Of a stretch of DNA of 64,000 nt, positions 16,155 to 23,383 are shown piece by piece; the stretch's first letter is position 1; each line of letters opens with the position of its first letter. The notes beneath the pieces are model-generated. The model was not told the origin of the DNA, did not search any database, and worked only from the letters and a program-made list of their open reading frames with translations. A program made the translations under genes and the position numbers. Location: NCBI RefSeq assembly GCF_014493765.1, contig NZ_JACTVJ010000020.1, positions 124,001 through 188,000 of the forward strand, written 5' to 3'. Origin of the DNA: Streptomyces polyasparticus. Its GTDB lineage: Bacteria > Actinomycetota > Actinomycetes > Streptomycetales > Streptomycetaceae.

Positions 16155-17624
16155 ATGAACCCCACACGTACGCGTACCGGCAGTCGCTCCTCCGTCCCCC
16201 GCGGCCGCTCCGGCGGCCCGCGCCGGCAGGGTGGTCAGGGCCGGCAGGGTGGTCAGGGCCGGCGTCCGGCGGCGGTGCAGGGCGAGTTCGCCCTGCCGGA
16301 GACGGTGACGCCTCCGCTGCCCGCCGTCGAGGCCTTCGCCGACCTCGATCTGCCCGGCCCGCTGCTCGCCGCGCTCACCGCGCAGGGCATGAAGGTCCCG
16401 TTCCCGATCCAGGGCGCGACCCTGCCCAACACGCTCGCGGGCCGTGACGCCCTCGGCCGCGGACGCACCGGTTCCGGCAAGACGCTCGCGTTCGGCCTCG
16501 CCCTGCTCGCCCGCACCGCCGGACAGCGCGCCGAGCCCCGCAGGCCGCTGGCCCTGGTCCTCGTACCGACGCGGGAGTTGGCCCAGCAGGTCACCGCCGC
16601 GCTCGCGCCGTACGCCCGCTCGGTCAGGCTGCGCCTTGCCACCGTCGTCGGCGGGATGCCGATCGGACGGCAGGTCAGTGCGCTGCGCGGCGGCGCCGAG
16701 GTGGTCGTGGCGACGCCCGGCCGGCTCAAGGACCTCATCGACCGCGGCGACTGCGCGCTGAACCAGGTCGCGATCACGGTGCTCGACGAAGCCGACCAGA
16801 TGGCCGACATGGGGTTCATGCCCCAGGTCACCGCGCTGCTCGACCAGGTGCGGCCCGAGGGTCAGCGGATGCTGTTCTCGGCCACCCTCGACCGCAACGT
16901 GGACCTGCTGGTGCGCCGCTACCTCTCGGATCCGGTGGTGCACTCCGTCGACCCGTCCGCGGGCGCGGTCACCACGATGGAGCACCACGTGCTGCATGTG
17001 CACGGCGCCGACAAGCACCGTACGACGACGCAGATCGCGGCACGCGAGGGCCGGGTGATCATGTTCCTGGACACCAAGCACGCGGTCGACCGGCTCACCC
17101 AGGACCTTCTGGCCAGCGGCGTGCGCGCGGCGGCGCTGCACGGCGGCAAGTCCCAACCGCAGCGCACCCGGACGCTGTCCCAGTTCAAGACCGGGCACGT
17201 GACCGTGCTCGTCGCGACCAACGTCGCGGCGCGCGGCATCCATGTCGACGACCTCGACCTCGTCGTCAACGTCGATCCGCCGGCCGACCACAAGGACTAT
17301 CTGCACCGCGGCGGCCGCACCGCACGGGCCGGCGAGTCCGGCAGCGTCGTCACCCTGGTCACCCCGCAGCAGCGCCGTGACATGACCCGCCTCATGGCGG
17401 CCGTCGGCATCGTGCCGCAGACCACCCAGGTCCGCTCCGGTGAGGCGGAGCTCAGCCGGATCACCGGCGCCCAGGCTCCTTCCGGCATCCCGGTGACGAT
17501 CACCGCGCCGGTGTCCGAGCGACGCAAGCGCAGTACGAGTACGGGCTCACGCGGCCGGCGCAGCCCCGCCTCGGCCGCCCGGCGCGCGGCCGGCCGGCAG
17601 TCCGCCTTCGACGCGGCGGCGTAG
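16155..17624 (+). CDS. DEAD-box ATP-dependent RNA helicase
   Basis: A 489-aa RNA helicase that unwinds structured RNA. A basic Gly/Gln/Arg-rich N-terminal tail (GGQGRQGGQGRR repeats, residues 15-40) is followed by the core: FPIQGATLP (Q motif), GRTGSGKT, PTRELAQQ, ATPGRL, DEAD (VLDEADQM), SAT, then the second RecA domain with ALHGGKSQPQRT and HRGGRTARAG. A basic Ser/Arg C-terminal tail ends it. ATG 16155 has AAGGAAGG upstream. It heads a probable helicase/CBS/SCO5918-family operon behind a cold-shock locus, which fits RNA remodelling at low temperature. Confidence 0.95.
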   Translation: MNPTRTRTGSRSSVPRGRSGGPRRQGGQGRQGGQGRRPAAVQGEFALPETVTPPLPAVEAFADLDLPGPLLAALTAQGMKVPFPIQGATLPNTLAGRDALGRGRTGSGKTLAFGLALLARTAGQRAEPRRPLALVLVPTRELAQQVTAALAPYARSVRLRLATVVGGMPIGRQVSALRGGAEVVVATPGRLKDLIDRGDCALNQVAITVLDEADQMADMGFMPQVTALLDQVRPEGQRMLFSATLDRNVDLLVRRYLSDPVVHSVDPSAGAVTTMEHHVLHVHGADKHRTTTQIAAREGRVIMFLDTKHAVDRLTQDLLASGVRAAALHGGKSQPQRTRTLSQFKTGHVTVLVATNVAARGIHVDDLDLVVNVDPPADHKDYLHRGGRTARAGESGSVVTLVTPQQRRDMTRLMAAVGIVPQTTQVRSGEAELSRITGAQAPSGIPVTITAPVSERRKRSTSTGSRGRRSPASAARRAAGRQSAFDAAA

Positions 17625-17715
17625 CGCGTCCACGACCCCCGGCCGACCGGTGACAACCACCAGGTGGCAGCCGGCAACCGACAGCAAGTCGACCCCGTTC
17701 CGCAGGAGGTACGTT

Positions 17716-18027
17716 TTGACGCTGGTTCAGATGCAGCCCCGCCCGGCCCACACCGTCCCCGGGCCCCGGCACACGGCCGGCGCCCTGGACGCGGGCGCGC
17801 CGCGGGTCGGGGACGACATGACCGTCGAGGTCGCGCTGTCCGTCATGGCCGGCGCCCGCACCGGGCATCTGCTCGTGTGCGACGACGACGGTGTGTGCAC
17901 GGACCTGGTCACCCGGGCGCAGCTCGGCGCGGTCCGCGACAGCTCCGCGTATACGGACCGGATCCGGCTGCGGGACATCCTCGGGGGCCACGGCCCGTCG
18001 GCGGACCACCTCGCGCCGGTGCACTGA
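17716..18027 (+). CDS. Small CBS-domain-like protein
   Basis: A 103-aa protein with a single CBS-like half-module (DMTVEVALSVMAGARTGHLLVCDDDGVCTDLVTRAQL, then IRLRDILG). CBS modules bind adenosyl nucleotides and normally pair, so this would need to dimerise. The start is TTG 17716, supported by AGGAGG 7 nt upstream (17704-17709); in-frame ATG 17650 lacks a ribosome site. It lies 91 bp after the helicase and 54 bp before the next gene, so probably one operon. Confidence 0.75.
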   Translation: MTLVQMQPRPAHTVPGPRHTAGALDAGAPRVGDDMTVEVALSVMAGARTGHLLVCDDDGVCTDLVTRAQLGAVRDSSAYTDRIRLRDILGGHGPSADHLAPVH

Positions 18028-18081
18028 ATCGCCTCACCGCAGCAGAGACGTCCCCCTTCCGTTCCCACCCTGTGAGGCATC

Positions 18082-18390
18082 ATGCGCTGTGTCATCGCCC
18101 GCTTCCCGTTCGACCTCACCAAGAGCGGGGTCCTGGAGTCCATGCGGGGCGTCAAGCCCGAGCAGGTCACCGGCGAGTCCGTGATCATCGGGCGTCGCAC
18201 CTATCCCCTCAAGCAGGTCGGCCAGGTCATCACCCGGCAGGACCGCCGCGACTTCAGCGCCGGTGAAGTGCTCCGGGCCATGACCAAGCTCGGCTTCACC
18301 TGCCGCGGTCTGCCCCAGGGCGCGCCCTCGCGCGCGCTCAGCCCGGTGCAGCACGCGTCCGCGATGCTCGGCGCACCCGCGCTCGCCTGA
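18082..18390 (+). CDS. SCO5918-family protein of unknown function
   Basis: A 102-aa basic protein (MRCVIARFPFDLTKSGVLES...). I recognise it as the actinomycete SCO5918 family, found beside a DEAD-box helicase and cold-shock protein in other Streptomyces. The conserved centre is VTGESVIIGRRTYPLKQVGQVITRQDRRDF. There is no known domain, membrane segment or cysteine cluster. The neighbours suggest a role in RNA handling or cold response, which is inference only. It is followed by the 68-bp palindrome. Confidence 0.8.
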   Translation: MRCVIARFPFDLTKSGVLESMRGVKPEQVTGESVIIGRRTYPLKQVGQVITRQDRRDFSAGEVLRAMTKLGFTCRGLPQGAPSRALSPVQHASAMLGAPALA

Positions 18391-18441
18391 CCGACGGGCA
18401 TCGGCGCTTCCGCACCTGCCTGAACGACGGGCAGGCATCCG

Positions 18442-18509
18442 CCACCGCCGTCATACGGCAAGGCCCGGCCGGGACGTCCCGGCCGGGCCTTGCCGTATGA
18501 CGGCGGTGG
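18442..18509. terminator. 68-bp perfect palindrome, probable bidirectional terminator
   Basis: 18442-18475 is the exact reverse complement of 18476-18509: 34-bp arms with no spacer. It sits between convergent genes (SCO5918-family ending 18390 and the SDR ending 18546), where one hairpin can serve both. The length and zero spacer are extreme for a terminator. Confidence 0.85.
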
Positions 18510-18545
18510 TCGCAGGGCGGCCGGCGGCCCTGCGCGAAGGCGCCC

Positions 18546-19142
18546 TTACGGCACGTAAATCTGCCCCGTCTGAGCCCCCTCCACGGACCGTACGTACGCC
18601 TGCGCGACATCGGCGAGGTCCACCGGCGGCATGCCCGGGAAGAAGTCCCCGTACCGGTCGAGGCTCTCGGTGAAGACCGTGGGGCTGACCGCGTTGATGC
18701 GCTGCGGGGCGATCTCGATGGCGGCGGCCCGGACGAACGCCTCGAGCGCGCCGTTCGCCATGGAGGCGGCGCTGCCCGTGGGGATCGGCTCGCGGGCCAG
18801 GACACCGCTGATGAGCGTGAACGAGCCGCGTTCGGCGACATGGGGAACGCCCTGGCGGACCAAGTCGATCTGGCTGAGCACCTTGCCGTGGAAGGCGGCC
18901 AGATAGTCCTCCGGGGTCAGCTCGGCGAGCGGCTTGAACGGGGTGTGGCCCGCGGCGCCGACCACGGCGTCCACCCGGCCCGCCCGCGCGTAGAGCTCGG
19001 TGACCTGCGCGGGGTCGGACACGTCGCAGCGCAGGTCGCCGCTGCTGCGGCCGACGGTGAGGACGTCGTGGCCGCGGGCGGCGAGGGACTTGTGGACTGC
19101 GGTGCCGAGCGTGCCGCCCGCGCCGATGAGGAGAATCTTCAT
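18546..19142 (-). CDS. Short-chain dehydrogenase/reductase (atypical SDR)
   Basis: A 198-aa NAD(P)-dependent oxidoreductase with a Rossmann fold. The nucleotide-binding loop is GAGGTLGTAV at residues 7-16, and CDVSDPAQV and VGAAGH are the usual second and third motifs. The catalytic Tyr-x3-Lys of classical SDRs is not seen where expected (SMANGALEAFVRAAAIEI is present instead), as in other short atypical SDRs. ATG 19142. It is divergent from a LysR gene 70 bp away, the usual arrangement for a regulator and its target. Confidence 0.88.
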   Translation of the reverse strand: MKILLIGAGGTLGTAVHKSLAARGHDVLTVGRSSGDLRCDVSDPAQVTELYARAGRVDAVVGAAGHTPFKPLAELTPEDYLAAFHGKVLSQIDLVRQGVPHVAERGSFTLISGVLAREPIPTGSAASMANGALEAFVRAAAIEIAPQRINAVSPTVFTESLDRYGDFFPGMPPVDLADVAQAYVRSVEGAQTGQIYVP

Positions 19143-19185
19143 GGCTTCGACGCTATGGCCCGCTCTGCGCGCGAGGGAAATGCCT

Positions 19186-19198
19186 ACTGCGGCGCAGT
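19186..19198. promoter_or_regulatory. Candidate LysR-binding palindrome
   Basis: ACTGCGGCGCAGT has perfect 5-bp arms around GGC. It is in the 70-bp region between the divergent SDR and LysR starts, where a LysR dimer site is expected. Confidence 0.5.
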
Positions 19199-19212
19199 TA
19201 TGCTCCAGGGTT

Positions 19213-20082
19213 ATGAATGTGGAGCTGCGGCATCTGCGGGCCCTCACTGCGATCGGCGACGAGGGGACCATCACCGGCGCCGCGGCCGTGCTCCACATCA
19301 GCCAGCCCGCGCTGTCGCGCACCTTGGAGCAGCTGGAGAGCCGCGTCGGGGTGCGGCTCGTGGAGCGCACCACGCGCCGCCTCGCCCTCACCGACGCGGG
19401 TCAACGGCTTTACGAGCGTGCCCAATTGATCCTGCACCAGGTGGACGACGCCCTCGCGGAGGCCGTGGCGGGCGTGCGGCCGCTGCGGGTCGGTTTCGCC
19501 TGGGCGGCGCTCGGCGAGCGTACGGTCCCCGTGCTGCGCGCCTGGCGCGAGGCGCACCCCGGCACCCCGATCGAGGTGCACCGCCGCGCGGACCCGGAGG
19601 CGGCCCTGCGCCGCGGAGAGATCGACGCGGCGCTGCTGCGCGCGGACCCCGATCCTGGGGCCGGACTCGCGGTCCAACCCCTGTACCGGGAGCGGCGGTT
19701 GGCCGCCCTGCCCGACAGCGACCCGCTGGCCGCGGAGCCCGTCGTACGGCTCGGGGATCTCGTCGAGCGGCCGATGGTCCTGTGCGCCACCGCCCCCACG
19801 ACCACCGCCGGGCTCTGGCCGGACGAGCGGCGGCCGCGCACGTTCGAGGTGTCCAATGTCGACGAATGGCTCACCGCGATCGCCATGGGCGACGCGGTGG
19901 GGGTGACCGCCGAGGCCACCGGGCACAGCCATCCGCACCCGGGGGTCCGGTACGTACCGCTGACGGACGCACCGCCCGTGACCGTCCTGCTCGCCTGGCC
20001 GCGTACGCCCACGCATCCGGCCACACCCGCGCTGATCACGCATCTGCGACGGATGGCGGAGGGCGTGCCCGGCCGGGAGTAA
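19213..20082 (+). CDS. LysR family transcriptional regulator
   Basis: A 289-aa regulator. The winged HTH is at residues 1-60 (ELRHLRALTAIGDEGTITGAAAVLHISQPALSRTLEQLESRVGVRLVER read as the standard LysR head). A periplasmic-binding-like effector domain covers residues 88-285. ATG 19213 is the only good start. It likely controls the divergent SDR and itself through the palindrome at 19186. The effector is unknown. Confidence 0.93.
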   Translation: MNVELRHLRALTAIGDEGTITGAAAVLHISQPALSRTLEQLESRVGVRLVERTTRRLALTDAGQRLYERAQLILHQVDDALAEAVAGVRPLRVGFAWAALGERTVPVLRAWREAHPGTPIEVHRRADPEAALRRGEIDAALLRADPDPGAGLAVQPLYRERRLAALPDSDPLAAEPVVRLGDLVERPMVLCATAPTTTAGLWPDERRPRTFEVSNVDEWLTAIAMGDAVGVTAEATGHSHPHPGVRYVPLTDAPPVTVLLAWPRTPTHPATPALITHLRRMAEGVPGRE

Positions 20083-20111
20083 CTCCCCTTGCAGGTCTTG
20101 GACCCACTGTC

Positions 20112-20140
20112 TTGACGCTCGGAATGTTACCGGTAACACT
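20112..20140 (+). promoter_or_regulatory. Galactoside operon promoter with LacI-type operator
   Basis: -35 TTGACG (20112-20117) and -10 TAACAC (20134-20139) with a 16-bp spacer. The perfect palindrome TGTTACCGGTAACA (20125-20138) covers the spacer and -10. Its central CG and TGTTACC arms are the classic LacI/GalR operator form. A LacI regulator lies 6.4 kb downstream at the end of the same gene block. Confidence 0.82.
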
Positions 20141-20147
20141 TCATCGG

Positions 20148-21539
20148 GTGAGCGACCACACCGCCCGACATCAACGCGCCCGGACCGCCCAACTCCCCGC
20201 CCAAGCACCCCTGTTCAGCACAGCCGCCGTCGTCGCCTCCTGCGCCGGATTCGTCCTGATCGGTGCGCTGCAGGCCCTGTACGGTCCGGCGATCCCGGCC
20301 TTCCGCGCGGAGTTCGGGCTCTCGCCGTCCGGCGCGGGTCTGGGCCTGAGCGCGCACTTCGTCGGCGGAGTCGCCGGAGTGCTGCTCTTCGACCGGCTCT
20401 TCGGGCGGCTCGGCAATCGGCAGATCCTGGCCAGTTCGTACGTCCTGATGGCAGCCGGCGCCGCCGGCTTCGCGCTCGCACCCACCTGGCCGTTCGCCCT
20501 GGCCGCCGCGCTGCTCGCCGGGCTCGGCTTCGGCGGGATCGACTACGGCCTCAACCAGCTGTTCGCGAGCGGCTTCGGCCACCGCTCGACCGCGATGCTG
20601 AACATCCTCAACGCCCACTTCGGCATCGGCGCGATCCTCGGCCCCGCGCTGATCGGCGCGCTGGGCGCCGCGCACTATCCGGCGGTCTTCCTGGCGTTCG
20701 CCGCGGCCAACCTGCCGCTGCTGCTCTGCCTGCGAGGCGTACGCGACAAGGCTCTCGCACCGCAGCAGGAGTCCACGGAGCCCACCGGGGCGCTCGGGCG
20801 CAGTCTGGCCTCGGTGCTCGGGGTGTTCATCGCCCTGTACGTGCTGCACGTCGGGATCGAAGCGGGCGTCGGCGGCTGGGAGCCGACGCATCTGGAGGCC
20901 GTCGGCTACGGCACCGGGGCCGCGGCGACCGCCACGTCCGTGTACTGGCTGATGATGACGGTGGGCCGGTTCCTGGTCGCACCCCTCGCGCTGCGCCACT
21001 CGGCCCAGGCGATCATCACGGTGTCCTGCGCGGGCATGACGATCTGTCTGCTCCTCGCCACGGTCCCCGGACTCTCCCCGTATGCGTACGCGGGGGTGGG
21101 CCTGTTCATCGCACCGATCTTCCCGACCGGTCTGCCCTGGCTGCACAAGGCGGCCCCCAAGGCACGGCGGGCCGGCGCCGCGGTGATCGCCGCATCGATG
21201 GCCGGCGGTGTGGTGGCCGGACCCGCGCTCGGCAAGGCGATCGAGTGGTCCGGGGTGCGGGCCGTGCCCCTGCTGCTCTGCGGGGTGTCGGCGGTGTGCC
21301 TGGCCGCGACGCTGTGGCTGATCCGGGCGACGCGGACGCCGCGCACGCGTATGCACCGTACGCCCCCTCCGCCCTCTGGGGCCCCTGCGCCCTCTGCGCC
21401 CTCTGGGGCCCCTCCGCCCTCTGGGGCCCCTCCGCCCTCTGCACCCTCTGCGCCCACTCCGCCCCCTTCGCCCCCTCCACCTCCTTCGCCCCCTCCACCT
21501 CCTGCGCCCCCTCCGCCCCGTACAGCCCGTACGCCCTGA
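20148..21539 (+). CDS. MFS transporter, probable galactoside/sugar importer, with Pro-rich tail
   Basis: A 463-aa 12-helix major-facilitator protein (FucP/nucleoside-type features such as NILNAHFGIGAILGPALIG near residue 150). GTG 20148 is 10 bp after the LacI operator. The stop TGA (21537-21539) overlaps an in-frame ATG of the next gene's longer form, indicating co-translation with the GH35 gene. From about residue 405 the protein ends in about 60 residues of Pro, Ser and Ala encoded by short degenerate repeats, beyond the last helix. Sugar uptake is inferred from the two GH35 genes behind it, and export is not excluded. Confidence 0.87.
   Translation: MSDHTARHQRARTAQLPAQAPLFSTAAVVASCAGFVLIGALQALYGPAIPAFRAEFGLSPSGAGLGLSAHFVGGVAGVLLFDRLFGRLGNRQILASSYVLMAAGAAGFALAPTWPFALAAALLAGLGFGGIDYGLNQLFASGFGHRSTAMLNILNAHFGIGAILGPALIGALGAAHYPAVFLAFAAANLPLLLCLRGVRDKALAPQQESTEPTGALGRSLASVLGVFIALYVLHVGIEAGVGGWEPTHLEAVGYGTGAAATATSVYWLMMTVGRFLVAPLALRHSAQAIITVSCAGMTICLLLATVPGLSPYAYAGVGLFIAPIFPTGLPWLHKAAPKARRAGAAVIAASMAGGVVAGPALGKAIEWSGVRAVPLLLCGVSAVCLAATLWLIRATRTPRTRMHRTPPPPSGAPAPSAPSGAPPPSGAPPPSAPSAPTPPPSPPPPPSPPPPPAPPPPRTARTP
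21355..21530 (+). repeat. Degenerate GC-rich repeats encoding a Pro/Ser/Ala tail
   Basis: Short units built on GCCCCCTCTGG-like and CCCCCTCCACCT-like steps run through the last 60 codons of the MFS gene. Copies are imperfect with several 9- to 18-bp periods. They look like slippage products and would be length-variable. Confidence 0.7.
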
Positions 21540-21568
21540 TGTCCCTCTCACCGAAAGGTCCAGGCCCC

Positions 21569-23383
21569 ATGCCCGCCCTGACGACCACCACCGACGGATT
21601 CCTGCTGCACGGCGCCCCCTTCCGGATCATCTCCGGCGCGATGCACTACTTCCGTATCCACCCCGACCAGTGGGCGGACCGGCTGCGCAAGGCGCGGCTC
21701 ATGGGGCTCAACACCGCGGAGACGTACGTCCCTTGGAACCTCCACCAGCCCGAGCCTGACGGCCCGCTCGTCCTCGACGGGCTGCTCGACCTGCCCCGCT
21801 ATCTGCGCCTCGCGCAAGAGGAGGGGCTGCAGGTGCTGCTCCGGCCGGGCCCGTACATCTGCGCCGAGTGGGACGGCGGCGGGCTGCCGTCGTGGCTGAC
21901 CTCGGACCCGGGGATCAAGCTCCGCTCCAGCGACCCGAGGTTCACCGCCGCCATCGACCGCTTCCTCGACCTCCTGCTGCCGCCGCTGCTGCCGCACATG
22001 GCCGCGTCCGGCGGCCCCGTGATCGCGGTGCAGGTGGAGAACGAGTATGGGGCGTACGGCGACGACACCGCCTATCTGCGCCACCTCGCCGACGGGTTCC
22101 GCGACCGGGGCGTCGAGGAGCTCCTGTTCACCTGCGACCAGGCCAACGCCGAACACCTTGCGGCGGGCGGCCTGCCGGGCGTGCTCGCCACCGCCACGTT
22201 CGGCAGCCGGGTCACCGACTCCCTCGACCGGCTGCGCGCGCATCAACCCCAAGGGCCGCTGATGTGCGCGGAGTTCTGGATCGGCTGGTTCGACCACTGG
22301 GGCGAGCCGCACCACGGGCGCGATGCCGCCGACGCCGCCGCGGACCTCGAACGGATCCTGGCGGCGGGTGCCTCGGTGAACATCTACATGTTCCACGGCG
22401 GCACCAACTTCGGCTTCACCAACGGGGCCAACCACGACCACGCGTACGCGCCGATCGTCACCTCCTACGACTACGACGCACCGCTGACCGAGTGGGGCGA
22501 CCCGGGCCCGAAGTACCACGCGTTCCGCGAGGTGATCGCCCGCCACGCGCCCGTACCGGAGGAGCCCGCTCCGACACCTGGCCCCAAACTCCCCTATACG
22601 GAAGTGGAGTTGACAAGCCGCACCCCGCTGCTCGCGCATCTCGACGAGCTCGCCGAGCGGGTGCACGCCGAACAGCCGCCGACCATGGAGGAGCTGGGGA
22701 TGCGCTCCGGTTACGTGCTGTACCGCACGGCCCTGCCCGCCGCGGGCGACGGGCTGCTGCACTTCGAGGGGGGTGTGGGCGACCGCGCCCAGGTGTTCGT
22801 GGACGGCGCGCCCGTCGGCGTACTGGAGCGCGAACGGCACGAGGAGAGCCTTCCGGTACGGGCGCTGCGCGCGGGCGCGGTGCTCGACGTCCTGGTCGAG
22901 AACATGGGCGGGGTCAACTACGGGCCGCGTATCGGCGCGTCCAAGGGCCTGCTCGGCACGGTGCGCTTCGACGGGACGCCGCTCGTGGGGTGGGACTGCC
23001 ATCTGCTGGCGCTGAACGATGTGGGGCAGGTACCGGACGCGGGGACGGAGGTACCGGGGTCCGCGTCGGGCCAGGTGCCGGACACTGCTCCGGCCTCGTC
23101 GCCCGACGCCCACGGCCCCGTCTTCTACCGTGGCGAGTTCACCGTGGACGCCCCCGCCGACACCTTCCTCGCCCTGCCCGGCTGGACCAAGGGCCAGGCC
23201 TGGGTCAACGGCTTCCACCTCGGCCGCTACTGGAACCGCGGCCCCCAGCGCACCCTGTACATCCCCGCACCCGTGCTCCGCACCGGCCGCAACGAGCTCG
23301 TACTCCTCGAACTGCACGGCACCACCTCCGCGCGCGCCGCACTGACGGCCACGCCGGACCTCGGATACGAGAAGGCCCATTGA
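21569..23383 (+). CDS. GH35 beta-galactosidase
   Basis: A 604-aa glycoside hydrolase of family 35 that releases terminal beta-galactose. The TIM barrel (about 10-320) has the acid/base in QVENEYGAYG near residue 157 and the nucleophile in CAEFWIGWFDHWGE near 234. The strand motif MFHGGTNFGFTNGAN follows. Jelly-roll domains (ENMGGVNYGPRIG and WVNGFHLGRYWNRGPQ) complete it. No signal peptide is seen, so it is cytoplasmic and pairs with a transporter. ATG 21569 is preferred over ATG 21539; the latter overlaps the transporter stop and would add 10 residues. The stop overlaps the next gene by TGATG. Confidence 0.93.
   Translation: MPALTTTTDGFLLHGAPFRIISGAMHYFRIHPDQWADRLRKARLMGLNTAETYVPWNLHQPEPDGPLVLDGLLDLPRYLRLAQEEGLQVLLRPGPYICAEWDGGGLPSWLTSDPGIKLRSSDPRFTAAIDRFLDLLLPPLLPHMAASGGPVIAVQVENEYGAYGDDTAYLRHLADGFRDRGVEELLFTCDQANAEHLAAGGLPGVLATATFGSRVTDSLDRLRAHQPQGPLMCAEFWIGWFDHWGEPHHGRDAADAAADLERILAAGASVNIYMFHGGTNFGFTNGANHDHAYAPIVTSYDYDAPLTEWGDPGPKYHAFREVIARHAPVPEEPAPTPGPKLPYTEVELTSRTPLLAHLDELAERVHAEQPPTMEELGMRSGYVLYRTALPAAGDGLLHFEGGVGDRAQVFVDGAPVGVLERERHEESLPVRALRAGAVLDVLVENMGGVNYGPRIGASKGLLGTVRFDGTPLVGWDCHLLALNDVGQVPDAGTEVPGSASGQVPDTAPASSPDAHGPVFYRGEFTVDAPADTFLALPGWTKGQAWVNGFHLGRYWNRGPQRTLYIPAPVLRTGRNELVLLELHGTTSARAALTATPDLGYEKAH

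Noticed and set aside
15628-16158. A 176-codon plus-strand frame through the cold-shock leader.
   Set aside because: It reads across the remnant, a strong terminator and AT-rich leader with poor codon bias.
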